Source of the DNA: Phycisphaerales bacterium
GTDB lineage: Bacteria > Planctomycetota > Phycisphaerae > Phycisphaerales > UBA1924
NCBI GenBank assembly: GCA_022843545.1
Contig: JALHNL010000006.1
Span: forward strand, 1-64,000
DNA: 64,000 nucleotides
Direction: 5' to 3'
Shown one piece after another: positions 54,201-62,692 of the stretch (positions are counted from its first letter, which is position 1; each line of letters begins with the position of its first letter). The notes under the pieces are model-generated. The model was not told the DNA's origin, searched no databases, and saw nothing but the letters and a program-made list of their open reading frames with translations. A program made the position numbers and the translations under genes.

Positions 54201-57200
54201 GTGCCCTTGGGGTCCAGCACGGATTTCACGTTCCCCGCGTCGTCGTATTGCGACTCGCTCACCAGCGCCCCGGTGGTGGGCACGGAGGCGTAGGTGGTCC
54301 CGGTCGCCCGGCTGTACGTCGAGCCCGAGTTGGTGCCGATCTGGGCGACGTGCGTCTGGCGGCCCAGCTCGTCATACCACATGGCGGTGATCTGCGTGCG
54401 GCCCGTGCTGGGCTGCGTCGCGGCGTACTCGCTGATCGAGGTCTCCAGTTCCCCGGTACCCGTGGAGTTGTGGTGGCGGCGGATCGAGACCGACATCATC
54501 GGCAGGCCGCTGTCGTGGATGTTGTCGTACACCGTGCGCGACTCCTCGACGACGGTGTCGCCGCTGAGGCTTGAGGCGTCGGCGTAGGTCGAGTCGTTGT
54601 GCTTGGCGAGCACGAAAGAGCGCGTGGGGCGACCGATGCGGTCGTAGAAGGTCTTGGTGATCTCCTCGCCGTCGGTCTTGATGCGGCGGCCGGCGGCGTC
54701 GTACCAGTACTCGCTGGTGAGTGTGGAGATCGGCGAGCCGTTGCTCTGGTTGATCTCGGAGCGCGAGGTCTGGTAGACCTGGCCGCGCTCGTCATAGGCG
54801 GTCTCGCTCAGCGCCACACGGGCCGTGGCCGTGGTGGGCACGCTGGAGGGACCGAAGCCCGAGGCCGAGCTGTACTGCGCGACGGCGGTCGGGCGGTCGA
54901 GGTTGTCGTAGGCGTAGACCGAGTGCGGGGCCTGGGGGTTCTGCTGCGCGATCAGCCGGCCGCGGTAGTCGTACGAGAACGTGGTCGTGCGGGGCGTGCC
55001 CCCCGGGTCGAGCGACCGGCTGGTCGCCCGGCCGTTGAGGTCGTAAGTGGTAGAACTGGTCTGTGCCAGGGCGCTGGTGTTGACGCCGATCTTGGTCGCC
55101 GAGGGCCAGCCGCGGCTGTCGTAGTCGGTGCGGGTGATGGTGCCGGCGGGGCTGGTGGTGTCAGTGAGCCGGCCCATCCCGTCGTAGGCGTAGGTCGCCT
55201 CGTCATACTGCGAAGTGGTGGCGCCCGAGAGCGAGCCGACGTGCGCGACCATCACCCGGCTGGCGGTCACAAGCGCCCCGGGCTTGTCGTAGATCGTCCG
55301 GACGCCGCCGTGGAGGTTGACGCCGCCTGAGCCCAGGATCGACGAGGAGATCGCCGAGATCGGGTCGGCGCTGGCGGTGCTGATCCAGGTGGTCGGGTCG
55401 GTCGTGGTGCCCGAGCTCGGCAACGCGAGGGTGCCAGAGAACTCCGTCCCGCCGGCGAGGTTGCTCACGCGGTAGGCGGTGGGGCCTTTGTACACCAGCG
55501 TCGGCGTGGCCGCCTCGCTCGGGATGCTCAGCGTGACGGGGCGGCCGTCGCTGAGCCGCGTGTACGTCATCCGGCTGGTGCGCGTGCCGCCCGGGGCCGG
55601 CGCGGTGACCGTGACCACGCGGCTCTGGCGGTCGTAGGTGATGTCGGTCTTGATGTGTAGCGGCGTGCCGCTGCTCGACAGCGACCAGATGCTGGCGGCA
55701 TCGCCGGATGCGATGTCTCCGGAAGACGTGTCCACGTCCTGGATGCGGCGATCAACGCGGCCGAAGGCGTCCTGACGCTGGTAGGAAATGGTCCCGACCG
55801 GGTCCTTCACGAAGGCCGTGCTGCCGTCGGTGCGCAGATAGCGTGTCGTGGTCGGCCTGTCACCGTCGCCGTTGTTGGCGGCGCTGACCGCGGGCTGCTT
55901 CACGGTGACACTCTTGTGCGTCACGAAGCCCGGTGAGGTGTCGGTGGCGCTGTGCCAGGTGTACTCGTAGTCGGTGGTGATGGCGGTGCCGTCGGGATAG
56001 ACCGACGAGGTCGCCACGAAGGGCGAGGCGATGTGGGTGCTCGCGCCGCCCACCGGAAGCAGGTTGCGGAGCGTGTAGGTGGTGTCGCTGACCAGGGTGG
56101 CGGTTCCGCTGGTCCCGTCCTTGTACGAGATCGACGAGGGCAGGCCCGCGGCGTCGCCCGAGGCTACGCGAACGAGTTCCGTGATCATGCCCGTGGTCGC
56201 CGGTGCCCACGTGTCGTTGGTGGCGTTGTAGTTGACCGCGAGGGGAGAATACCGCTTCAAGATCTGCCCGTCAGCGTTGCGCTCCAGGGTCTCCGCCCAC
56301 ACCGTGGGCGAGGTTCCCGAGGTCTTGCGGACGTGGCCGATGACCTGGCCCACCTCGTCAAAGGTGACCATGTGGATGAGACCGTCGGGCTGCGTGATCG
56401 TGGTGCGGTACCCCGCGTTTGGCCAGCCAGCGTTATAGATGGTGTTGCTCTGGACTGTGGTGTTCGGCTTGGCGTAAGCGAAGGTGTGCGTTCCGGTGGT
56501 GCCTCCGCCGCTGCAGCCGCAGCGGCCGGAGAAGTTCGCGGTGACAATCAGACTGTTGCTGTATTCAAAGTACGACTCTGTGTAGGGCTTGAGATCGTTG
56601 TCCGAGGCGCTGTCGATGGCTGTGGTCTGCTCGGACTCCCAGCGGCGAACGCCCTCGTTCCCCACGACCAGCCGCACGGCCTTGTTCGTTCCGCTCGCGG
56701 TGATGTAGCGGTAGTAGGTCTTGCGGATGAGATCGGTACCTGATGGGCTCAAGGGACTGGTCACCGTCACCAGCTTCAAGTCACCCTCGTTGCCGTTCGA
56801 GGAGCCCGAGCCGTAGTACTCATACTCAACCTGCTCGACGAGCGTCCACGTACTCGACACCAGTTGCTGAGCCTCAACCTTGATCAACCGCTTCACGCCG
56901 CCGATCGTGCTGGCCGAGTAGGTGTACGTGTACTTGCGCCCCGAAGCGTCGAAGGCTACGTTGGGGGAGCCGTCAGATTTGTACCCCGTGCTGATGACAT
57001 CCGTCGCGGTGGTGCTGCCGAAATACGCGATCTGGCCGGCGGTGTCTTCAACCTTCCAGAAGTAGAGGTTGCCGCCGACCTCACGCAAGAACGTCATCTT
57101 GTTGCCGCGTTGATCGGTGTACTCAAAGAAGTCGAGGTCTGGGTTAGGAGCCGTATCCGTCCACTTCCGCACTACGCCCGCAGCTCCGTTGCGACCCTTG

Positions 57201-57757
57201 TAGAGCGAGGCTCCTGTTCCAGTCTGAACAAACTCCAGGTACCGATCTGCACCCAGCATGAGCCGCAGAACATCGCGATCGTTGCTTCCTTCCTTGATCC
57301 CGCACGCACCGGTTCCTTCGTGGAGCACCGGGGTAGACCCTTGGAACCACCCTTTGCCCTGGTACCCGTTCGCATCTTCGGTCGGGTTGTACGTCCGAAC
57401 GATCTGGAAGCTCGGCCCGAGGGTCGGCGGGGCCATGTCGACTACGGTGGCCGAGTACTGCCCCGAGATCAGATTGACCGAGTTGAGCACAATCGACAGA
57501 TCGCAGGTTCCCGGCTCGAAAGGATTGCCTGCAACAAACATCCCAAAGGGGACCGCGTGCCTCAGTGTTCCATCGAGATTGACCGCGCGATCGGTGTACG
57601 TCGGCTTGATTCCCTGCCCCGCAAATGAAGAGCAGGGCGCTGTGGTTAGCAGCTCGCCAGAAGTCTGCAGGATCGGCCCAGTACTACCCCCGGCCCGCAT
57701 CGCTAAACCCGACACCGCCGCAGCGGCCACCAGCGGATACGCGCAGTTACGGAACAT
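51263..57757 (-). CDS. Secreted Rhs/YD-repeat protein with dockerin-like insertion and Cys-rich tip
   Basis: The 2,164-residue protein starts at an ATG with AGGAG upstream and has a signal peptide (NCAYPLVAAAAVSGLAMRAGG). YD repeats fill about 400-1,700 (YTYDTAGRRTRDTATPG, FTYTYDAWGRLVEVKKKSGG). At about 1,845-1,910 there are two EF-hand-like loops, DVTGLGGATYAPDGQITADD and DVTGIGGGQDQ followed by PPDGQVTVDDLIAFL, resembling type I dockerin repeats. The Rhs core then resumes (RRDPLGYVDGMGLYEYV). The last ~100 residues are Cys-rich (AECAFCCFRG, CLDQYQRDI, YSDCVAFCREQF) with no known toxin domain. The protein is probably a surface filament or toxin shell. Confidence 0.85.
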   Translation of the reverse strand: MFRNCAYPLVAAAAVSGLAMRAGGSTGPILQTSGELLTTAPCSSFAGQGIKPTYTDRAVNLDGTLRHAVPFGMFVAGNPFEPGTCDLSIVLNSVNLISGQYSATVVDMAPPTLGPSFQIVRTYNPTEDANGYQGKGWFQGSTPVLHEGTGACGIKEGSNDRDVLRLMLGADRYLEFVQTGTGASLYKGRNGAAGVVRKWTDTAPNPDLDFFEYTDQRGNKMTFLREVGGNLYFWKVEDTAGQIAYFGSTTATDVISTGYKSDGSPNVAFDASGRKYTYTYSASTIGGVKRLIKVEAQQLVSSTWTLVEQVEYEYYGSGSSNGNEGDLKLVTVTSPLSPSGTDLIRKTYYRYITASGTNKAVRLVVGNEGVRRWESEQTTAIDSASDNDLKPYTESYFEYSNSLIVTANFSGRCGCSGGGTTGTHTFAYAKPNTTVQSNTIYNAGWPNAGYRTTITQPDGLIHMVTFDEVGQVIGHVRKTSGTSPTVWAETLERNADGQILKRYSPLAVNYNATNDTWAPATTGMITELVRVASGDAAGLPSSISYKDGTSGTATLVSDTTYTLRNLLPVGGASTHIASPFVATSSVYPDGTAITTDYEYTWHSATDTSPGFVTHKSVTVKQPAVSAANNGDGDRPTTTRYLRTDGSTAFVKDPVGTISYQRQDAFGRVDRRIQDVDTSSGDIASGDAASIWSLSSSGTPLHIKTDITYDRQSRVVTVTAPAPGGTRTSRMTYTRLSDGRPVTLSIPSEAATPTLVYKGPTAYRVSNLAGGTEFSGTLALPSSGTTTDPTTWISTASADPISAISSSILGSGGVNLHGGVRTIYDKPGALVTASRVMVAHVGSLSGATTSQYDEATYAYDGMGRLTDTTSPAGTITRTDYDSRGWPSATKIGVNTSALAQTSSTTYDLNGRATSRSLDPGGTPRTTTFSYDYRGRLIAQQNPQAPHSVYAYDNLDRPTAVAQYSSASGFGPSSVPTTATARVALSETAYDERGQVYQTSRSEINQSNGSPISTLTSEYWYDAAGRRIKTDGEEITKTFYDRIGRPTRSFVLAKHNDSTYADASSLSGDTVVEESRTVYDNIHDSGLPMMSVSIRRHHNSTGTGELETSISEYAATQPSTGRTQITAMWYDELGRQTHVAQIGTNSGSTYSRATGTTYASVPTTGALVSESQYDDAGNVKSVLDPKGTKTTTQFDAARRRTAVIRNDTGSVGAANRDNKVYTRYEYDKQRLKKMWVDVNGDGSVNIAGSGSMNDDDQVTEYTYGVATGAGSGLNSNDLLASVIYPHQSTSQAAADRTVTYTYTLLGELKTTTDQNGTVHTYTYDTAGRRTRDTATPGTGINGAVEYVDLAYTDRGQVSTVTQYGTVGLSTVVLDQLQYEYDGWGNVSAIVQDRNSAINASGSDDEVRVAYTYAVANTAGQRAAVRRTVQTITYNTASSPVQTLNYGYGTSGGVNSSLSRVFEVTDPVASQTLAQYEYLGLATKVGTILPEANMVSRLHTNASTPVYDALDEYDRVKISRWNVHSGGSIGTPYYSTTVAYDAASNILSTDDAVLRARDVKYTIDGLDRVAGAQEGTLTGSTISGQSRKEEWTSLSQTGNWLRFKRWMDDGAAGTVLDAEGQFSAANELNERDLTPGVNPTTPEATLAYDKAGNQTDDGQHFTYTYDAWGRLVEVKKKSGGALVAKYRYNGLGFRIGWLHDADQNGTTTETGSGHDNWLWFIYNDRWQQLASFRVLATAVNGWAYDPGSDTTPKELFVNHAAGLDGLGGSSYIDEVVLRDADETTDTPSPGTPNWAGASDNAFDGRLFYLQNWRADVVVTVKEAVEDSPPAVVDHVRYSSYGVPWGTSMADVTGLGGATYAPDGQITADDTIAFVNAYGTPDLLADVTGIGGGQDQLTPPDGQVTVDDLIAFLAAAGDDASNTGRGLLSRTHSRRGYAGYEYDPGLEFASRGLTANAAPDPIVIIPSRAMWHVRNRVLDSETGRWTRRDPLGYVDGMGLYEYVKSLPITHIDFDAMSAISTVVPLSQLFPFRIPSLTPGPPTTPSRPGITPPSRRDRDFPTPIWVDNCTREAKTFAECAFCCFRGYNRQFSACLDQYQRDIDAADASWWKDRAKRLVKEAAERFARCKRQADWNYSDCVAFCREQFPQKPTDKPYQVPPIHPDYICTP

Positions 57758-57817
57758 CGTGGTTCTCCTGCAGAGGGCGTGAACTTACCGTCCCGCGACT
57801 GGTGTTGCAAGGGGTAG

Positions 57818-57846
57818 TTGACAAAATGTGTAGAATTGTGTCCTAG
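57818..57846 (+). promoter_or_regulatory. Possible promoter for the small secreted protein gene
   Basis: TTGACA at 57818-57823 is a perfect -35 box. The -10 region 17 bases later (TCCTAG) or 20 bases later (TAGGTA) is a poor match, so this is a weak call. It lies 110 bp before the ATG at 57958. Confidence 0.3.
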
Positions 57847-57957
57847 GTACGGCTAGGCGAGCAAGGTCGGTGCAATCCGTTCGCAACTGTGCAACAGGCT
57901 GTTGCATCGCGGCGTAGAAGTCGGTATCTTTCGCGCAACTCGCCGTGGAGATTCGTC

Positions 57958-58662
57958 ATGAACCGCATGCTTGTCTTGGCCCCACTCACCGTGATCGGAA
58001 TGGGGATTCTCATCGTCTCCGGGGTGAATACCGGGGCGAGCATCGCCTCCGCGAACGGTTCCTCCGCGCGACCCGCTCGTGAGACCAACGCCGTCGCCGA
58101 AGTCGTCGCGATGCTGCGCCGCGTGGGCATCACGCCCGAGACGCTGGCCGCCGCGGGCGTCAGCCCACAGCAGGCCGACGCCATTCTCGTTCTGGCCCGA
58201 GCTCAAATGCCGCTGGAAGTGCGCCGCGATGTACTTCGGTACGACACGGAGGTCGCCGCCGCGAAGCGCACGGGTACAACGGCGGTGGGAGCTCAGGTCG
58301 CAAGGGACTCCATTCTGGAGAGCGTGTACGCGTCGGTGTCCGGGCTGTTGAGCCCCGACCAGCAGGCGGCTCTGCAGCACCTCAAGGCCAACCGGCACTG
58401 GGAAGTCCCCACGGAGTACAAGGTGCTGCAACTGTCCCAGGCGCAGTGGATCGCTCTGCGCCAAGCGATCCCGGGTTCTGTTCCACAGCCGGATGTCGCT
58501 CCTGATGCCCTGTCTCCAGAACCTGCTGCCGCGACAGCCACCACTGCCCCGTCCGCGCTGCAAGAACTCGGGCTGGAAACCCCCGCGGTTCAGGCCGCTC
58601 GTTCGGGACTCGCCAATCGCGCCGAGATCGAGTCCCGCTGGCGGGCCGCGATGACGCACTGA
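57958..58662 (+). CDS. Small secreted or membrane-anchored protein, unknown
   Basis: The ATG at 57958 follows GGAG and starts a signal or anchor segment (MNRMLVLAPLTVIGMGILIVSG); an upstream in-frame ATG would bury it. The 234-residue protein is then mostly helical with Ala-rich segments (LRRVGITPETLAAAGVSPQQ, SPDQQAALQHLKANRHW), resembling periplasmic helical repressors or Spy-like proteins in general character only. A Pro/Ala/Thr linker precedes a short C-terminal helix. It diverges from the second Rhs gene. No function is recognised. Confidence 0.65.
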   Translation: MNRMLVLAPLTVIGMGILIVSGVNTGASIASANGSSARPARETNAVAEVVAMLRRVGITPETLAAAGVSPQQADAILVLARAQMPLEVRRDVLRYDTEVAAAKRTGTTAVGAQVARDSILESVYASVSGLLSPDQQAALQHLKANRHWEVPTEYKVLQLSQAQWIALRQAIPGSVPQPDVAPDALSPEPAAATATTAPSALQELGLETPAVQAARSGLANRAEIESRWRAAMTH

Positions 58663-59195
58663 CATTGCCCCTATGTCGAGCGGCTGCAGACGCATGAGGC
58701 GTGACCGCACGCATCCTTCGGTGGATAGCCGGTGGATGAAGGTGGCGATTACCCGCCTCGTGCGCGAAGAGTTCTTAACGCAGTCTCATCGGCTCTGCCC
58801 CGCGAAGCCCGGGGCGGGCTGACCCGTCGGCGGGCCGCGCGGCTGGCGGTGCGGCGCTGCCGTCGTGCCAAGCGCGGTGAAGGAACCGATGCGTGCGGGA
58901 TGATGCGTGTGCAGTGCACGCACTGGCCATTGATGACCGCCCGCCTTGAGGGTTTGGCCGATGGATGTCCGCGAGCGGGCGTGGGCCCCCGCTGCAACAC
59001 CGCGCGCGAAGAGGTCGCCGCTACGGCCTGTCACTTCTCTCGCTTAACCGCTGGCACCGCCCGGCCAGCCGCCGGGTGGGGTGGGAGCTGTCGGAGTAGC
59101 CGCCGGTTCCTGCGACGGCGGCCACTCCGAAAGCCTGCCGAGTCCGTGTGGGGCCTGACCGGAGTGAAGCCCGCCCTAAGTCACGGGAGCGAAGC
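58663..59195. other. Intergenic stretch, no gene seen
   Basis: Several frames are open on both strands because of high GC, but none has a domain, membrane segment or good start site. This looks like the left border of the accessory block that begins with the ParB-like fusion gene. Confidence 0.45.
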
Positions 59196-60950
59196 GTGAA
59201 CATCCTTCTTTCACAGTTGTCGGGCTCGAAGAGCAACCCACGCAAGGTCAAGGCCGGGCGGGAGGCCCATCAGCGGTTGGTGGCGTCGATCAAGTCGCAC
59301 GGGCTCATCGAGCCGCTGGTGGTGCAGAAGACCGGCGAGGAGTCGTACACGGTGATCGCGGGTCACCGGCGGCTGGCGGCCCTGCGGGAGGTGCATCGCG
59401 GCGAGGACGCCAAGGTGCCGTGCATCGTGCGGTCGGTGGATGACCCGGATGAGGTGCTCTCGCTGAGCCTCGCGGAGAACTTCGTCCGTGAGGCCATGCA
59501 CCCGCTGGACGAGGCGGTGTGCTTCGCCACACTGGCCCGCGAGCAGGGTCAGGAAGCGGGCGAGATCGCCCGCTCCTTCGGCGTCAGCGAGACCTACGTG
59601 CGGCAGCGGATGAAGTTGGCGGGGTTGTGCCCGCCGGTGAAAAAGGCCCTGCGGGAGAACCGCGTCACGCTGGCGGTGGCGGAGGCGTTCTGTGCCGTGC
59701 CGGTCGAGCGTCAGGCAAAACTGTGGGCTGAACTGAGCGGCCAGCCGCGAGACGCCAAGCAGGTGCGGGCGATGATCGAGCATGACTGGATCGACGCGAC
59801 GCACGCCCTCTTCGACGTGAGCACGCTTGAGCCCTCGGCGGTGAGCCAAGACCTCTTCGGCGGCAGCGTGCTGGTCGAGCGGTCGGTGTTCATGCGGCAA
59901 CAAGCCGAAGGGCGTCTGTACGACGCTTTCCACGCCCTCGACCAGATCGGCTGGCTGGTGGAAGCCCCCGAAGACGAAGCCCACAAAGTGCTCGCAGCCC
60001 AGTATCTACGGGCGGTCGATGACAAACGCACCGCCCTGATCGTCTCCCCGACACACTCGGAGGGCCGCAAGGTCACCGACCTCATCCGCCAGGAACTCAG
60101 GCAGCGCGGTGTGCTCAAGAATGAGCGGTTGGTCTCGACGCTCCACCGCATCGACCTGCTCGCCGCAGAGATGACACTGCCCAACACCTACCGGCCCGGC
60201 TGGGTGATCGAAGTCACGAAGAACACCGACGAGCTCAGGAAAGGTGATCGGCTTCGGGTGAGTGAGGTGAGTGGGCGGGACGTGATGGCCACCGACCGAA
60301 GCGGCACGACGCACCACCTGGACGTGGCCAAGCTCTCCGGCCACATCGCCGTGTACGACCCGGCCATTCTCCCGGTCGCCGAGGGCGACCGCATCCGCAT
60401 CACGCGCAACGGCAAGGACCTGCACGGTCGCAGCCTCCACAACGGCACGCTTCACACCGTGCAAGGCTTCACGACCAAGGGTGACATCCGCCTCAAGGGC
60501 GGAGCGGTCTTGGATCGCGACTACGCGCACTTCACCGCGGGCTACGTGACCACGAGCTACTCAGCCCAGTCCAAGACCGTTGACCGGGTCTTCATCCCGG
60601 AGACCGAAGAGAGCTTCTCGGCCGCCAACCGCGAGCAGATCTACGTCTCGGTCAGCCGCGGCCGACGCTCGCCGTTCATCGTCACCACCGACAAGCAGGC
60701 CCTCTTCGAGGCGGTGCAGGCCACCAGCCAGCGGATGGCGGCGTTGGACCTGCAGTGGGGCGATGCATCGCGCCCGCTAGATAAGACACCAGAGAAGGCC
60801 ACAGCGACTGAGCCGGCGGCGGTCCCGACGCGAGACGATTCTGACCAATGGGCCAGTCGTCTGCTGGGCGAACTGCACATCCCGCCGCCGTCCGCGGGGC
60901 GAAGCCAGGAACGCGGCCGGTGCTTGTCGCCGGATGTACCGGCTACTTGA
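59196..60950 (+). CDS. ParB-like N-terminus fused to C-terminal part of a conjugative relaxase helicase
   Basis: I chose the GTG at 59196 because GGGAG precedes it. The product has 584 residues. Residues of about 1-190 are ParB-like: VIAGHRRLAAL (box II), SLAENFVREAMHPLDEA and a helix-turn-helix EIARSFGVSETYVRQRMKLA. Residues of about 275-550 resemble the end of MobF/TraA relaxase helicases: VIEVTKNTDELRKGDRLRV, then YVTTSYSAQSKTVDRVFIP and REQIYVSVSRGRR, a UvrD-type C-terminal module. No Walker A and no relaxase Tyr/His motifs are present, so unwinding or nicking is unlikely. It may bind plasmid-like DNA. The frame is open across the junction. Confidence 0.8.
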   Translation: MNILLSQLSGSKSNPRKVKAGREAHQRLVASIKSHGLIEPLVVQKTGEESYTVIAGHRRLAALREVHRGEDAKVPCIVRSVDDPDEVLSLSLAENFVREAMHPLDEAVCFATLAREQGQEAGEIARSFGVSETYVRQRMKLAGLCPPVKKALRENRVTLAVAEAFCAVPVERQAKLWAELSGQPRDAKQVRAMIEHDWIDATHALFDVSTLEPSAVSQDLFGGSVLVERSVFMRQQAEGRLYDAFHALDQIGWLVEAPEDEAHKVLAAQYLRAVDDKRTALIVSPTHSEGRKVTDLIRQELRQRGVLKNERLVSTLHRIDLLAAEMTLPNTYRPGWVIEVTKNTDELRKGDRLRVSEVSGRDVMATDRSGTTHHLDVAKLSGHIAVYDPAILPVAEGDRIRITRNGKDLHGRSLHNGTLHTVQGFTTKGDIRLKGGAVLDRDYAHFTAGYVTTSYSAQSKTVDRVFIPETEESFSAANREQIYVSVSRGRRSPFIVTTDKQALFEAVQATSQRMAALDLQWGDASRPLDKTPEKATATEPAAVPTRDDSDQWASRLLGELHIPPPSAGRSQERGRCLSPDVPAT

Positions 60951-61239
60951 ATCAGACTGACGCCAGATGCCATGTGAAGGCAGCCGACAGTCCGACCTAT
61001 GACAGCAAGATCAATTCGATCAGGCGTGGGAGTGAGAGAGACACGCTCGGAAGAGTCACGCTTCAAGGCGTTGCCCGCTTGCCGAAGCGGACAACAGCCA
61101 ACTGCCCATCTCCCTGCTCCAACTCCCGTGCATAGTCGAAGCACAAATAATGCGAAACCAGGCGCGAGCGGTGCGCATTGATGCCTTCTCTCTCTACCTC
61201 GGACATGTAGTCCGATGAACCACACACAGGAGCCTGACC

Positions 61240-61608
61240 ATGTTCCGCAAGACCGCCCCGTTCGTCACTGACTTCCCCAACACCATCTCCAACCTCTCGT
61301 TCTTCAAGAGGCAACTGCTGGCTCTGCAGCGGAGGACGGGGTTCAAGTTCTTCATCGACACTGACCGATTCTTCTTCGACCATGCCCGTCAGTTCGCTGT
61401 CGTGTACTTCCGCTGCTTCCGCGGAGAGACCCAGATGTTCGACAGCTGCTTCGTCGGGCACTTCAAGCCTTCGCAGGACTTCACCAAGGCGAAGTTTGTC
61501 GGCTTTAGCCAGTTCGCCGGCGGCTTCTTCCCTGGATCATTCGAGAGCGCGATGCTCGACCTGTTCTTCATGCCCACTCGGCAGCAGAAGCCCCGCCGAG
61601 CGGCGTGA
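61240..61608 (+). CDS. Small Phe-rich protein, unknown
   Basis: The ATG has AGGAG seven bases upstream. The 122-residue protein is unusually rich in Phe (FKFFIDTDRFFFDHARQF, FVGFSQFAGGFFPGSFE) and ends in basic residues (RQQKPRRAA). It has no signal peptide or continuous membrane helix. No family is recognised. A strong hairpin starts 25 bp after the stop, which supports an independently transcribed gene. It lies in the accessory block after the ParB fusion gene. Confidence 0.6.
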   Translation: MFRKTAPFVTDFPNTISNLSFFKRQLLALQRRTGFKFFIDTDRFFFDHARQFAVVYFRCFRGETQMFDSCFVGHFKPSQDFTKAKFVGFSQFAGGFFPGSFESAMLDLFFMPTRQQKPRRAA

Positions 61609-61632
61609 TGCCTTCCCTCCGGAGCATGGCTC

Positions 61633-61676
61633 GCACCGCGGGCACGGGGATCGTCCGGCCCCCGTGCCCGCGGTGC
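61633..61676 (+). terminator. Perfect 17-bp inverted repeat after the Phe-rich gene
   Basis: Arms 61633-61649 and 61660-61676 are perfect reverse complements with a 10-base loop. It starts 25 bp after the stop codon. There is no T-run (AAAGCGG follows), so it may act as a terminator without U-tract, an mRNA stabiliser or a protein-binding site. Confidence 0.6.
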
Positions 61677-61958
61677 AAAGCGGCTGCAAGCATGCCTCGC
61701 ACGGGAGTGCGTACTCGCAAAGTCACTCGTATGATGTTGCTTGGACTCTCACAGTTATCGTGCAGCTATGCACGCTCTGTGCATGCGAAGCACTGGCAGC
61801 GGGGGTTCTCACGCCCGACGCCGAGGACGACACCTCGCGATTCAACGCACTGCATCGACTGCCTAGAGCGCCGAAGGGTGCACTAGGCATTTCCGTCACC
61901 CGTATCCCGCCTTGCATGTCGCAAGGTCCCGATGCGGGCACTTAAGGGAGGCGTACCC
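61677..61958. other. Intergenic, no gene seen
   Basis: No supported gene lies between the hairpin and the next start codon. GGGAGG just before 61959 is the ribosome site of the next gene. Confidence 0.45.
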
Positions 61959-62348
61959 ATGGACCGTGCCAGCGCAACACATGATCATCTGCTCAAGATT
62001 CTCGGAAGGCGCCTGCAACAGTACGTACCGGCGATCTACTCGCGTCCAATCGAGCGTCCGCTGGTCGAAGGATCTGCGTTCCGCTTTAACGCCACCGGCT
62101 GCATCGACCGCCCTCTGGAAGTGTTCAACGCCATCATGAGCGGGCTGCTCTCCGAAGACGAAATGGAGGCGATCTGCCTTCATCGCATGGTGTGTTGGAA
62201 GTGCAATGAGACATTCGCCGCGTATCGCCTGCGGTTCAACCAGCGAGCCTTGCGCCGAGCACGCCAGCGTCGTCAGCAGCGCAACTCTAAGCCGAGCGAT
62301 GAAGGCTCATTTGCCGACAAAATGACCCGCTTTGCGGCTCGCTGCTGA
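61959..62348 (+). CDS. Small basic protein, unknown
   Basis: The ATG at 61959 is chosen because GGGAGG lies seven bases upstream. The 129-residue protein has a CWKCNE element (about 85-90) and a strongly basic helix (RLRFNQRALRRARQRRQQR), which suggests nucleic-acid binding. No family is recognised. It is convergent with the following minus-strand gene; the stops are 2 bp apart. Confidence 0.55.
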   Translation: MDRASATHDHLLKILGRRLQQYVPAIYSRPIERPLVEGSAFRFNATGCIDRPLEVFNAIMSGLLSEDEMEAICLHRMVCWKCNETFAAYRLRFNQRALRRARQRRQQRNSKPSDEGSFADKMTRFAARC

Positions 62349-62350
62349 GC

Positions 62351-62674
62351 CTACCGCACGCCTCGGATGCGATTCATCGCATCCGAGAAAGCGCCGTCGG
62401 TTATCTCGTCGGCGATTTCCCTGCGGACTTCATGTCTCATGGTCTCTCGCAGCGCATCAAGCACGCAGCACTCGAGTCGCTGCACAGTAGCGCTCTCTTG
62501 CACAAGAGCACCCAGCCGAGATGAGAGATCGGCCCGCCAGCTAGGTCTCGCATCCTCGGGGAGCACTCTTGCGAGAAACTCGATCAGGCTCTCATCAAGG
62601 CGGCCGTCGATGACAATGGCCACAGCACGCTTGCTCTCTCTGTTGTTGAATTTCATTGAGACATTCACAGTCAC
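62351..62674 (-). CDS. Small helical protein, unknown
   Basis: The 107-residue frame starts at a GTG at 62674; another GTG at 62668 fits the GGAG site better, and an ATG at 62656 is possible. Residues are mostly helical and charged (LDESLIEFLARVLPED, LRETMRHEVRREIADEITDG). No domain is recognised. It lies 18 bp beyond the stop of the probable winged-helix gene on the same strand, so the two may be co-transcribed. Confidence 0.5.
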   Translation of the reverse strand: MTVNVSMKFNNRESKRAVAIVIDGRLDESLIEFLARVLPEDARPSWRADLSSRLGALVQESATVQRLECCVLDALRETMRHEVRREIADEITDGAFSDAMNRIRGVR

Positions 62675-62692
62675 TCTCCGTGATTTGTCAAG

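Noticed and set aside
59148-59195. Upstream extension of the ParB fusion gene
   Set aside because: The 16 extra residues are charged and non-conserved, and the GTG at 59196 has the ribosome site.
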